Assembly (NCBI GenBank): GCA_963717455.1
Contig: OY970336.1
Span: forward strand, 2,728,001-2,792,000
From: Bog-473 sp963717455
GTDB taxonomy: Bacteria; Actinomycetota; Acidimicrobiia; Acidimicrobiales; RAAP-2
DNA: 64,000 nt
Reading direction: 5' to 3'
The notes beneath the pieces are model-generated. The model was not told the DNA's origin. It did no database searches and worked only from the letters and a program-made list of their open reading frames with translations. Numbering within the stretch: position 1 is the stretch's first letter; each line of letters starts with the position of its first letter. Shown here in pieces: positions 8,829-17,264 of this stretch. Position numbers and translations under genes: made by a program.

Positions 8829-10918
8829 GCGACGAGCGCCTCCAATTGGCCGGCCAGCGTCTCGACGTCCGCGGCCGGCGTCCGGCACGAACGGGCCTGG
8901 CAGACATAGGCCAGTCCCGGCTCGGACGGGCGCCCCTCGAACAGCGGCCCGTCGTCGGGCTGACCCCAGGCCACGACGGCCGCCGGGAGCCAATGGCGGC
9001 GGACCTCGGCCAGCAGGTCCGGCCGATCTCCCGTGACGACGATCTCGTGGCGGCCGCTCCACATGGGCAACGCCGCCACGAGGTCGGCGAGTGCTGCGGG
9101 GTGCCGCTCGAGGAGCGGCCGGGCGAGCATGATCGTACGGTCCACCGCCTCCTCGATCCTCACGTCGTCGGCCAACGCGTTGGCGCGCAGCAGCGCCGTG
9201 ACGGCGATGGAGTTGGCCGCAGGGACGGCGCCGTCGAAGAACTCCTTGGGGCGCACCACGAGTGCCTCGGCGTCGCTGCCCGTCGTGTAGAACCCGCCCG
9301 ACGCGGCGTCCCAGAACAGGTCAAGCAGCTGGCTCGCCACGCCGAGCGCCCGTTCCCGCCAGGCGGAGGTGCCCGTCCACTCCGACAGGCGGAGGTAGGC
9401 CTCGACCAGCCAGGCGTAATCGGCCGCCACGGCCAGGTGCCGGGCGCGCCCGCCCTGCCAGCTGCGCATCAGCCGCCCACCCGCGTACATGGACTTCCAG
9501 AGGAATTCGCAGATCTCCTCGGCGCGTCGGCCGTAGTGCGACATGCCCGTGGCCGACGCGACCTCGGCCAGGGTGGCCGCCGTCATCGCATTCCACTCCG
9601 TCAGCACCTTCTCGTCGCGGGCGGGCTGGACTCTCTCGGCCCGGGCGGCCGCGAGGAGGGCACGTGCCTCCTCGATCTGGGGCGGTCGCTCGAGCGGGGC
9701 GCCGACCGGGCGTACCGGGATGGAGCGACCCTCCCAGTTGCCGTGCTCGGTGATCCCGTACCACGTGGCGGTCGGTCCGACCAGCGCCGCGGGAAGGATC
9801 TGGCGCAATTCGTCGAGGGTGAAGGTGGCGTGCCCACCCTCGATGCCCCCGGCGTCGGCGTCGAAGGAGGAGTAGAGCGCGCCCTCGGGTGTCGACAGGT
9901 CCCGCAGGACGAAATCCAACGTCTCGGTGACGACCCCGAGATACTCCGCCTGGCCCGTGGCCTGCCACGCATGCAGATAGGCCCGGCTCAGGAGGGCCTG
10001 GTCCGTGAGCATCTTCTCGAAGTGCGGCACGAGCCACTGCGCGTCGGTCGAGTAGCGGCAGAAGCCGCCGACGAGGTGGTCGTAGATGCCCCCGGCCGCC
10101 ATGGCATCGAGCGTCCGTAGCGCCATCTGCCGGGCGTGCCCGGCGTCAGGGGCGCCGCGACCGGCCTGGCGCAGGCACAGCTCGACGAGCGTCGGCCGGG
10201 GGAACTTCGGCGCCGGCCCGAAGCCGCCCCACTCGGGGTCGAAACCCGCGCCGAGCCCCGCAACGAGCCGGCCCAGCAGCGCGCCGGCGTCCAGAGCGCC
10301 CGCCTCGGTCCGCCCCGGCACCAACGGTGCGACACCATCGACGTCGCCGTCACGACCATCACCGACCGGACCATCGGGCCCCTCCTCCGCCTCACCCTCG
10401 CCCAAGCTCTCCGCCAGCCGGAGCTCCCGGCGCACGGCGCCGACGAGCGCGTCGGCCTGCGCCAGCACCTGCTCGCGCTCGCCGGCCCACGCCTCACCCA
10501 GCGCCCGCACGACGCGACGGAACGACGGCATGCCGTGGCGCTCGACCGGAGGGAAGTACGTCCCGGCGTAGAAGGGACGACCGTCGGGCGTGCAGAAGAC
10601 GGACATGGGCCACCCACCCGAGCCCGTCAGCGCCTGGGTTGCCGTCATGTAGACGGTGTCGAGGTCGGGCCGCTCCTCCCGGTCGACCTTGACCGAGATG
10701 AACCAGCGGGCCAGGTCAGCCGCCGTCGTCGGGTCCTCGAAGCTCTCGTGTGCCATCACGTGGCACCAGTGGCACGAGGCGTAGCCGATGGAGAGGAAAA
10801 TCGGCTTGTCCTCCTCACGGGCCCGGCGCAGTGCCTCGTCCCCCCAGGGATACCACTCGACGGGATTCTCGGCGTGCTGGCGCAGATAGGGGCTCGTCTC
10901 GTCGGCCAGGTGGTTCAC
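8825..10918 (-). CDS. Thioredoxin domain-containing protein, YyaL/SSP411 family (DUF255)
   Basis: The 697-residue length fits this family. The N-terminal thioredoxin-like domain begins NHLADETSPYLRQHAENPV and carries the CHWC pair (C49, C52) in GYASCHWCHVM. The remainder resembles the (alpha/alpha)6 barrel of N-acylglucosamine 2-epimerases, with conserved GGFGPAPKFPRP and DEKVLTEWNAM. The biochemical role of the family is not established. The start is GTG 10918, which opens the conserved domain and has TAGCAT (10931-10926) 7 nt upstream, implying a leaderless transcript. It is the first gene of a two-gene unit with the unknown gene ending at 7914. The linker near residue 200 is glycine- and aspartate-rich. 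Confidence 0.88.
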   Translation of the reverse strand: MNHLADETSPYLRQHAENPVEWYPWGDEALRRAREEDKPIFLSIGYASCHWCHVMAHESFEDPTTAADLARWFISVKVDREERPDLDTVYMTATQALTGSGGWPMSVFCTPDGRPFYAGTYFPPVERHGMPSFRRVVRALGEAWAGEREQVLAQADALVGAVRRELRLAESLGEGEAEEGPDGPVGDGRDGDVDGVAPLVPGRTEAGALDAGALLGRLVAGLGAGFDPEWGGFGPAPKFPRPTLVELCLRQAGRGAPDAGHARQMALRTLDAMAAGGIYDHLVGGFCRYSTDAQWLVPHFEKMLTDQALLSRAYLHAWQATGQAEYLGVVTETLDFVLRDLSTPEGALYSSFDADAGGIEGGHATFTLDELRQILPAALVGPTATWYGITEHGNWEGRSIPVRPVGAPLERPPQIEEARALLAAARAERVQPARDEKVLTEWNAMTAATLAEVASATGMSHYGRRAEEICEFLWKSMYAGGRLMRSWQGGRARHLAVAADYAWLVEAYLRLSEWTGTSAWRERALGVASQLLDLFWDAASGGFYTTGSDAEALVVRPKEFFDGAVPAANSIAVTALLRANALADDVRIEEAVDRTIMLARPLLERHPAALADLVAALPMWSGRHEIVVTGDRPDLLAEVRRHWLPAAVVAWGQPDDGPLFEGRPSEPGLAYVCQARSCRTPAADVETLAGQLEALVA

Positions 10919-11009
10919 GGGAGCGATGCTAGGGCGCCCCGGCTCCGGTGACGCTCGGTGGCCACCGGCTCGGCGACGCAGGCCGCTGCACCCGTGCAAG
11001 GCTCGGGCA

Positions 11010-11780
11010 ATGGAGCTCGAACTCGGGGGAAAGACTGCGCTCATCACGGGTGGCAGCCGTGGCATCGGCCTGGGCATCGCCTCGAGGTTCGTCGAGGCCG
11101 GAGCGAACGTCATGATCACGTCCAGGACGGCCGAGGACCTGGACGAGGCGGCCAAGGGGCTCGTGGCGGCCGGTGCGCCCGAGGAACGGATGGCCTGGAC
11201 CGCCGCCCACGTCGGCCGGCCCGAGGACGCTCGTTCGTGCGTCGCGGCCACAGTGGCTCGATTCGGGAGCCTCGACATCCTCGTCAACAACGCGGGCACG
11301 AACCCGTATTTCGGCCCCATGATCGACATCGACGTCGCCCGGGCCCAGAAGACGTTCGAAGTGAACCAGCTCTCGGTGCTGGTCTGGACGGGCGAGGCCG
11401 TGCGGGCGGGGCTGCGCGGCTCGGTGATCAACGTCGCCTCGGTCGGAGGCCTGGGCGTCGAGCCGAACATCGGGTGGTACAACGTGACCAAGGCGGCCGT
11501 CCTCCATATCACGCGCCAACTCTCGTTCGAGCTGGCACCGGAGGTGCGGGTCAACGCACTCGCACCGGGGCTGGTCAAGACGAAGCTCGCCGCAGCGCTG
11601 TGGGAGGGCCCCGGCGAGGACCGCATCGCCGCCCACATCCCGATGCGGCGACTCGGCGTGCCCGACGACATCGCGACGGCAGCGCTGTTCCTGGCCTCCG
11701 ACGCCTCGTCGTGGGTGACCGGGCAGACCTTCGTGATCGACGGCGGGACGACCACCCAGCCCTCCGGCGGAGTGGGCTGA
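11010..11780 (+). CDS. Short-chain dehydrogenase/reductase
   Basis: A 256-residue classical SDR with the nucleotide-binding motif TGGSRGIGLG near residue 12, the NNAG motif, a catalytic Ser in INVASVGG and the catalytic pair in WYNVTKAAV (YxxxK). The C-terminal WVTGQTFVIDGG is typical of the FabG-like branch. Such enzymes reduce or oxidise ketones and alcohols with NAD(P)H; the substrate cannot be deduced here. ATG 11010 directly opens the Rossmann fold. It is separate from the downstream ECF41 module, whose promoter starts 39 bp after this stop. Confidence 0.88.
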   Translation: MELELGGKTALITGGSRGIGLGIASRFVEAGANVMITSRTAEDLDEAAKGLVAAGAPEERMAWTAAHVGRPEDARSCVAATVARFGSLDILVNNAGTNPYFGPMIDIDVARAQKTFEVNQLSVLVWTGEAVRAGLRGSVINVASVGGLGVEPNIGWYNVTKAAVLHITRQLSFELAPEVRVNALAPGLVKTKLAAALWEGPGEDRIAAHIPMRRLGVPDDIATAALFLASDASSWVTGQTFVIDGGTTTQPSGGVG

Positions 11781-11818
11781 CGCCGGCACGGAGAGGCCGG
11801 GCGCGGCGAGCAGGGCCA

Positions 11819-11845
11819 TGTCACACACGCAGGCCCTGATCCGTC
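11819..11845 (+). promoter_or_regulatory. ECF41-type sigma factor promoter
   Basis: TGTCACA (11819-11825), a 16-nt spacer and CGTC (11842-11845) match the target promoter I recall for ECF41 sigma factors, TGTCACA-N16-CGTC. It lies about 48 bp upstream of the AhpD-like gene, which is followed by the ECF41 sigma gene, so the sigma factor likely drives its own operon. Confidence 0.78.
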
Positions 11846-11893
11846 TGGTGGGGTAACGGACAAGAGAGACGGACGGACGAAAGGTGGCACACA

Positions 11894-12505
11894 ATGGCCC
11901 ATGTCCCGTTGCACGATGAGCCCCACGGCGTGATCCCCGGGCTGGCCCGCCGGTACACCAAGCGCCGCTTCGGGCAGATGGTCGAGCCCACCGCCGCGGC
12001 ATCGCACCACTCCGGTGTGCTGGTCGCCATGGGTAGCCTGGAGACGGCGGTCCAACTGGGGTGGAGAAAGCTCGATCCGACCTTGCGCTGGCTCGCCATC
12101 CAGACGGCCGCCACGAAGATCGGCTGCTCGTGGTGCATCGACTACGGCTACTTCGAGGGGATGAACGAGGGGATCGACCCCGCCAAGGTGCGGGCCGCGG
12201 GCCACTGGCGCACCAGCGAGCTCTTCGACGACCGCGAGCGGGTCGTCCTCGAGTACGCGGAGGTGGCGACCGGCTGTCCGGCCGAGGTCTCCGACGAGCT
12301 CGCCGCCCGGGTCCGGGCCCACCTCTCTGATGCGGAGTTCGTCGAGCTGGCCGCCTGGGTCGCGCTCGAGAACCTCAGGTCCCGTTTCAACGCGGGACTC
12401 GGCCTGCGCAGCCAGGGCTTCTCCGACGACTGCGAGATCCCGATGCGCGACGCCGCCACCGACGGGAGCGATGGCGTGAGCCACGATGCGGACGCCGTTG
12501 CCTGA
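11894..12505 (+). CDS. Carboxymuconolactone decarboxylase / AhpD-like protein
   Basis: A 203-residue protein of the carboxymuconolactone decarboxylase/AhpD family. The active-site pair is C78 and C81 in KIGCSWCIDYGYF, the layout used by AhpD peroxidase partners. It has the ribosome site AAAGGTGG about 6 nt before ATG 11894 and an ECF41-type promoter further upstream. The sigma gene overlaps its last 20 bp. Genes of this family (carboxymuconolactone decarboxylases, oxidoreductases, epimerases) are the known partners and targets of ECF41 sigma factors. That points to a redox or detoxification role controlled by the neighbour, though the substrate is unknown. Confidence 0.88.
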   Translation: MAHVPLHDEPHGVIPGLARRYTKRRFGQMVEPTAAASHHSGVLVAMGSLETAVQLGWRKLDPTLRWLAIQTAATKIGCSWCIDYGYFEGMNEGIDPAKVRAAGHWRTSELFDDRERVVLEYAEVATGCPAEVSDELAARVRAHLSDAEFVELAAWVALENLRSRFNAGLGLRSQGFSDDCEIPMRDAATDGSDGVSHDADAVA

Positions 12506-13415
12506 CGCCGAGGCCGACGCGACCGCGTTCGAGGAGTGGCGCCCACTCCTGTTCGGGATCGCGTACCGCATGCTCGGCAGCGCTGCTGACGCGGAGGACG
12601 TGGTGCAGGACGCGAGCCTGCGCTGGCTGCAGCGGCGCGACGGGCCCGTCGAGTCGGTGCGCTCCTACCTCGTCACCATCGTCACCCGCCTGTGCCTCGA
12701 CCAGCTCGGCTCGGCCCGCTCCAAGCGCGTCTCCTACGCCGGACCGTGGCTGCCCGAGCCGGTGGCGGACGACGAGCCGTGGGCCGCCGAGCGGGCGGAC
12801 TCTCTGTCGCTCGCGTTCCTCGTGCTCCTCGAGGAGCTCACGCCGCTCGAGCGGGCCACCTACCTCCTCCACGACATCTTCGGCTACTCGTTCGAGGAGG
12901 TGGCCGGCTCGCTCAGCCGTACGCCCGCGGCGTGCCGGCAGCTCGGCGCCCGCGCCCGCCGGCACGTCGACGAGCGGCGGCAGCGCTTCGACGCCGACCT
13001 GCGGCACGGTCGTGAGCTCACGGACCGCTTCCTGGCGGCGTGCGCCACCGGCGATCTGTCGGGCCTGCTCAGCATGCTCTCGGACGACGTCGTCGTCTGG
13101 ACCGACGGTGGAGGCAAGGTGCGCGCCGCGATGCGGCCCGTGGTGGGACCGCAACGCAGCTCCCGCTTCTTGATGAACGTCGCCAAGAAGGTCCAGGGCG
13201 TCCCGCAAGCGGCGGTCCTCAACGGCCAGCCGGCCAGCGTCTTCGTCGAGGGCGGTGCGGTCGTGACCGCACTCGTGCTCGACATCTTGGACGGGACGAT
13301 CGTCGGGGTGAGGGTGGTGTCGAACCCGGACAAGCTCGCCCGGTTGAGCGCCCACCTGCTCGGAACCACTGCGCCTCCGGCCGCCCCGACGCGTCCCGGC
13401 GACGCCTCGGACTAG
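12486..13415 (+). CDS. sigJ: ECF41 family RNA polymerase sigma factor with SnoaL-like C-terminal domain
   Basis: The 309-residue protein has sigma region 2 (about residues 12-80, AYRMLGSAADAEDVVQD) and region 4 (about 105-165), then a fused SnoaL/NTF2-like domain (175-290). Three motifs that define group ECF41 are all present: WLPEP (88-92), DGGGK (207-211) and NPDKL (280-284). In this group the C-terminal domain replaces an anti-sigma factor and tunes activity. It overlaps the AhpD-like gene by 20 bp and so is part of the same operon. Its stop TAG shares a CTAG palindrome with the stop of the convergent menE gene. The symbol sigJ follows the mycobacterial member of this type. Confidence 0.93.
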   Translation: MRTPLPDAEADATAFEEWRPLLFGIAYRMLGSAADAEDVVQDASLRWLQRRDGPVESVRSYLVTIVTRLCLDQLGSARSKRVSYAGPWLPEPVADDEPWAAERADSLSLAFLVLLEELTPLERATYLLHDIFGYSFEEVAGSLSRTPAACRQLGARARRHVDERRQRFDADLRHGRELTDRFLAACATGDLSGLLSMLSDDVVVWTDGGGKVRAAMRPVVGPQRSSRFLMNVAKKVQGVPQAAVLNGQPASVFVEGGAVVTALVLDILDGTIVGVRVVSNPDKLARLSAHLLGTTAPPAAPTRPGDASD

Positions 13416-14590
13416 GACCGGAACGTCTCGAGCTCCCTGCGTCGCACCTTGCCGGCGGCTGTGCGGGGGAGGTCGTCGACGATCACCAACTCCTTGGGGG
13501 CGGCCCAGGGCGCGATGGTCTCAGCCACAATCTGCCGCAGCTCCTCGAGGCTGGGTGTATCGTCGCTCGGCACGACCCAGGCCACGACACGCTCACCCCA
13601 TTCGGGGTCGTTGCGCTTCCACACGGCGACTTCGGCCACGCCGGGGTGGGCGATGAGGACCCGCTCGACGAGGTCGGGCCAGACCTTCTCCGCTCCTGTC
13701 GTGATGACGTCGTCGATCCGGCCCGACACCACGAGCATGCCGTCAGGATCGAGATGCCCGGCGTCCCCGGTGGCGAACCAGGTCGTGGTGCCGTCGGGCC
13801 CGGCCACCCGCCCATCGCCGTCCTCGCGGTAGCGGCGGAAGAGCATGGGTGCCCGGATCAGGATCTCCCCGGCCGCGCCCTGGTCGGGTCCGCCCGTGTC
13901 GGACGCGGGCAGCGGCCGCACCGCGATCTCGACGCGCTCGAGCGGCGTCCCGTCGTAGACGACGCCCGAGCCCGTCTCCGTCATGCCGTAGGTGGACACG
14001 ACGTTCGGCGGCAGCATGTCGGGCGCCTTGCTCCCCCCCAGGAGGACACAGGTGAAGACGGAGGGATCGATCCTCCCCAGTGCGGTCGCGACCAGCGCGA
14101 CATGGCTGACCCGGCCTGACCGGCCCGCCGCTTCGACGGCGTCGGCCTCGAATCCGGGCATCACCACGAGCGGTGTCTCCGTGATGATCGAGCGGGTCAC
14201 GACCGAGAGTCCTCCGATGTGCGCCAGGGGCAGGCAGGCGAGCCACGCATGCAGCGCGGGATCGACCCCGAGCCGGGTCGAGGTGGCCCAGGCCGACGCG
14301 GCCACGGCGTCGTGCGTGAGCACGACCCCCTTGGGGTGGCCCGACGTGCCCGATGTCGCCACGACGAGCGCGTCACCATCCTCCACCCCCATCCCGTCCC
14401 GGAGCGCGTGCTGTTCCCCGTCAGATCCGACGATCCGAGTGGGGCGCAGCGCGTCGAGCATTGCTTTGCGGGCGTCGAGCGGGAGCCGGGAGTCGAGAGG
14501 GGCTGCGGCGTCGCCGGTGTCCCAGATGGCTCTGAGCGCGTCGACAAATCCCATACCACCAGGGAGGTCGAGTGCGACGAGTTCAGGCAC
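13412..14590 (-). CDS. menE: 2-succinylbenzoate-CoA ligase / acyl-CoA synthetase
   Basis: A 392-residue member of the adenylate-forming (AMP-binding) superfamily. It shows the ATP loop SGTSGHPKGVVLTHDA, STYGMTETGSGVVYDG, WFATGDAGHLDPDGMLVVSGR and the catalytic lysine in PRTAAGKVRRRELE. The position beside menB, menA, menH and menD indicates MenE, which activates O-succinylbenzoate with CoA in menaquinone synthesis. It is shorter than typical long-chain acyl-CoA ligases, as expected for actinobacterial MenE. GTG 14590 is chosen because TACGCT (14604-14599) lies 8 nt upstream; an in-frame ATG at 14641 would place the start inside menB and is less likely. Confidence 0.88.
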   Translation of the reverse strand: MPELVALDLPGGMGFVDALRAIWDTGDAAAPLDSRLPLDARKAMLDALRPTRIVGSDGEQHALRDGMGVEDGDALVVATSGTSGHPKGVVLTHDAVAASAWATSTRLGVDPALHAWLACLPLAHIGGLSVVTRSIITETPLVVMPGFEADAVEAAGRSGRVSHVALVATALGRIDPSVFTCVLLGGSKAPDMLPPNVVSTYGMTETGSGVVYDGTPLERVEIAVRPLPASDTGGPDQGAAGEILIRAPMLFRRYREDGDGRVAGPDGTTTWFATGDAGHLDPDGMLVVSGRIDDVITTGAEKVWPDLVERVLIAHPGVAEVAVWKRNDPEWGERVVAWVVPSDDTPSLEELRQIVAETIAPWAAPKELVIVDDLPRTAAGKVRRRELETFRS

Positions 14591-14597
14591 CGGCCAG

Positions 14598-14604
14598 TAG
14601 CGTA
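14598..14604. promoter_or_regulatory. Shared symmetric -10 element for menE and menB
   Basis: The 7-bp block TAGCGTA contains TAGCGT on the plus strand (14598-14603) and TACGCT on the minus strand (14604-14599). Each hexamer ends 8 nt before a GTG start: menB at 14612 and menE at 14590. Both mRNAs would be nearly or fully leaderless and the two transcripts would start from one overlapping site. Confidence 0.65.
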
Positions 14605-14611
14605 GGGCGCC

Positions 14612-15502
14612 GTGCAGACCGTGGTCACCGGAGAACCTCATGATCCCCTCGACGACCTCCGCGCCCTCCCCGCCCCGGCGTGGGAGGAGCGCGGAGCCTT
14701 CAAGGACATCCGCTACGAGGCGGCCGAGGGCATCGCGAAGCTGACGATCTGCCGTCCGGAGCGCCGGAACGCCTTCCGACCCCAGACGCTCTTCGAGTTG
14801 ACCGAGGCCTTCACCATGGCCCGGGACGATCCCGACGTCGGCGTGATCATCCTCTGCGGGGAGGGCCCGGACGCCTTTTGCTCGGGTGGGGACCAGAGGA
14901 TCCGGGGTGACGACGGCTATATCGGTGACGATGCCGTCGCCGAGCGGGGCATCGGGCGACTGAACGTGCTCGACCTGCAGATCCTTATGCGCCGCATCCC
15001 CAAGCCCGTCGTCGCCATGGTGGCCGGCTATGCGATCGGCGGCGGCCACATCCTGCATCTGGTCTGCGACCTCTCCATCGCGGCCGACAACGCCCGCTTC
15101 GGCCAGACGGGGCCGAAGGTCGGGAGCTTCGACGGCGGCTACGGGTCCTCCATCCTCGCCCGCACGATCGGGCTCAAGCGGGCGAAGGAAGTGTGGTTCC
15201 TGTGCCGACAGTACGGGGCGCAACAGGCGCTCGACTGGGGGCTGGTGAACGCCGTGGTCCCCCTGGACGACCTCGAGCGCGAGACCATGGCCTGGTGCCG
15301 TCAGATGCTCACGCTCTCGCCGATCGCGTTGCGGATGATCAAGGCGGGCATGAATGCGGCCGACGACGGTCTGGCCGGGGTGCAGCAGCTGGCCGGCGAC
15401 GCCACCATGCTCTTCTACATGACCGAGGAGGGTCAGGAGGGTAGGAACGCCTTCGTGGAGCACCGCGCCCCGGACTTCTCCCGGTTCCCTCGCCGCCCGT
15501 GA
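14612..15502 (+). CDS. menB: 1,4-dihydroxy-2-naphthoyl-CoA synthase
   Basis: A 296-residue crotonase-fold enzyme with MenB-specific stretches: DAFCSGGDQRIRGDDGYI, AIGGGHILHLVCDLSIAADN, GPKVGSFDGGYGSSILAR and a C-terminal EGRNAFVEHRAPDFSRFPR. It closes the ring of O-succinylbenzoyl-CoA to make dihydroxynaphthoyl-CoA in menaquinone synthesis. GTG 14612 is chosen since TAGCGT lies 8 nt upstream. The first 35 residues are an extension before the crotonase core. Its stop overlaps the menA start in a GTGA junction, so menB and menA form an operon. Confidence 0.94.
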   Translation: MQTVVTGEPHDPLDDLRALPAPAWEERGAFKDIRYEAAEGIAKLTICRPERRNAFRPQTLFELTEAFTMARDDPDVGVIILCGEGPDAFCSGGDQRIRGDDGYIGDDAVAERGIGRLNVLDLQILMRRIPKPVVAMVAGYAIGGGHILHLVCDLSIAADNARFGQTGPKVGSFDGGYGSSILARTIGLKRAKEVWFLCRQYGAQQALDWGLVNAVVPLDDLERETMAWCRQMLTLSPIALRMIKAGMNAADDGLAGVQQLAGDATMLFYMTEEGQEGRNAFVEHRAPDFSRFPRRP

Positions 15503-16482
15503 GCCCACCGCTCAAGCTGTGGGTGGCCGGTGCGCGCCCCCGGACCCTTCCGGCTGCGATCGTGCCCGTCGCCGTCGGGACCGCCGCTGGATACCTCTCC
15601 AGCGGTCGCTTCGTGATCACCACGCCGCAGATCACCAGCGCCTGTCACGCCACCGTCTGCACCAACTTCGACCGACAGCTGTCCTGGCTCAACGCGCTGT
15701 TGGCCCTCGTGGTGGCCCTGGGAATCCAGGTCGGCACGAACTACGTCAACGACTATGCAGACGGGGTGCGTGGGACCGACGAGCACCGGGTCGGACCGGT
15801 GCGCCTCGTGGCGGGCCGGCTCGCCACCGTGCGCGAGGTCAAGGTCGCCGCGCTGCTCTCCTTCGGCGTGGCGGGCCTGGCCGGTCTGGCCCTGGCGGCC
15901 AGGGTCACCTGGTGGTTCATCCCCCTGGGCCTACTCTGTGGGCTCGCCGGCTGGGCGTACACCGGTGGTCCAAAGCCTTACGGGTACCTCGGGTTCGGGG
16001 AGCTCTTCGTCTTCGTGTTCTTCGGCCTCGTGGCGACTGCGGGATCGGCCTATGTGCAGCACGCACCGTTCGTCGTCTCGCTCGGTGGCCACCTGTTCTC
16101 CTACAACTACGACTGGGGGTTCGTCGTGTGGGCCGGGGTGCCCGTGGGGCTGCTGGCGGCGGCTCTGCTCGAAGCGAACAACCTGCGCGACATCGAGACG
16201 GACACGGAATCCGGCAAGAAGACGCTGGCCGTGCGGCTGGGGCGCCGCCGGGCTGGCCTGTTCTACTGCTTCACGCTCATGTGCGTGGCGCTCTCCATCG
16301 GTGTGCTGCACAACTACCGGTCCTGGGCGCTGCTCGCACTGGCGGCGACGCCGCTGGCCATCTACCCGCTGCGTCTGGCGCTGAGCGACCGGAGCGGCAG
16401 GGCGCTGCTGCCCATGCTCGGGGCGACAGCCCGCCTCCAGATCGTCGCCGGGGTGCTCCTGACGATCGGGTTGCTCATATGA
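15499..16482 (+). CDS. menA: 1,4-dihydroxy-2-naphthoate polyprenyltransferase
   Basis: A 327-residue integral membrane prenyltransferase of the UbiA family with about eight or nine hydrophobic helices. The first Asp-rich motif is NDYADGVRGTDEHR and the second is NNLRDIETDTESGKKTLAVRLG; both bind the prenyl diphosphate through magnesium. It attaches the isoprenoid tail to dihydroxynaphthoate, the committed membrane step of menaquinone synthesis. GTG 15499 overlaps the menB stop by 4 bp. The 3' end overlaps the convergent menH gene by 8 bp. Confidence 0.94.
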   Translation: MSPPLKLWVAGARPRTLPAAIVPVAVGTAAGYLSSGRFVITTPQITSACHATVCTNFDRQLSWLNALLALVVALGIQVGTNYVNDYADGVRGTDEHRVGPVRLVAGRLATVREVKVAALLSFGVAGLAGLALAARVTWWFIPLGLLCGLAGWAYTGGPKPYGYLGFGELFVFVFFGLVATAGSAYVQHAPFVVSLGGHLFSYNYDWGFVVWAGVPVGLLAAALLEANNLRDIETDTESGKKTLAVRLGRRRAGLFYCFTLMCVALSIGVLHNYRSWALLALAATPLAIYPLRLALSDRSGRALLPMLGATARLQIVAGVLLTIGLLI

Positions 16483-17259
16483 GTGTCGGCTCCACAGCAT
16501 CGAGCCAGTGATCCACGATCCGCCAGGTCTGATCCGGTTGGGCGAGGTGCACCGCATGACCGCCACCAGGGACGAGGGAGGCAACGCCACGTGGCGCAAG
16601 CCGGGCCATTCTCAGCGCATGCGACGCGAAGCGGGTGTCGTCCGCTCCGGCCATCGCGAGAACCGGGCAGGCAATTGTCGAGAGGCGGTCCCAGAGCGGC
16701 TCCTGGGTGCCGGTCCCGCACAACCGCAGGCTCGAGGCCAGGCCGGCCGCGCTGTTCCGGCGGCGCTCGGAGCGGTCATCGGCGTTCAGGGAGGACAAGC
16801 GATCGAACATCGGGCCGTTCAGCCATTGGTCGAGGAATCGATCGACGTCGCCCGAGGCCTCGAGCTCGTCGGCCCGTGCGTCGTCGGAGAGGCGGCGATG
16901 CTCCCGTTGGCCCGCATCCTCAATGCCCCCGGTGGCGCCGATGAGGACCACCCGGCTCACGGCCAGGTCCGTCCCCGTCGCCACGTGGAGGGCCACGCGC
17001 CCCCCATCGAGTAGCCCAACAAGGCGGAGGGCTCGTCGCCCACGGCGGCTCGCACGGATTCCATCACGAGTTCGGCGGTCCCCGGCAGGTCAGCGCGCAC
17101 CGCGTCGGAGCCGCCGTGGCCCGGCAGGTCCACCGCAACCAGCGTGCGCGACGCACTCAGGTGCTCGCCGAAGCGGCCGAAGAGCCGACCCGTCTGGGTG
17201 AAGCCGTGGAGCACCACCATCGGCGGGCCCGAGCCGCGCACCTCGACATGGAGTGGCAC
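16475..17259 (-). pseudogene. menH: menH-like alpha/beta hydrolase interrupted by a frameshift
   Basis: The gene reads as two pieces in different frames. The first, from GTG 17259, contains MVVLHGFTQTGRLFGRF, VAVDLPGHGGSD and the nucleophile elbow LLGYSMGG. The second, ending at 16475, contains RVVLIGATGGI, the aspartate region VLAMAGADDTRF and the histidine region PGGGHAVHLAQPD. Adding one C to the run of six C at 17000-17005 joins them as GYSMGGRVALHV with a complete Ser-Asp-His triad. MenH makes SHCHC in menaquinone synthesis and the menD neighbour supports the call. TACGCT ends 8 nt before GTG 17259. The break may be a real mutation, slippage or a homopolymer sequencing error. Confidence 0.8.
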
Positions 17260-17264
17260 GCCGG

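Noticed and set aside
14590..14641. Longer menE start at ATG 14641
   Set aside because: It would run 30 bp into menB and lose the matching -10 spacing; the GTG at 14590 starts the conserved part.
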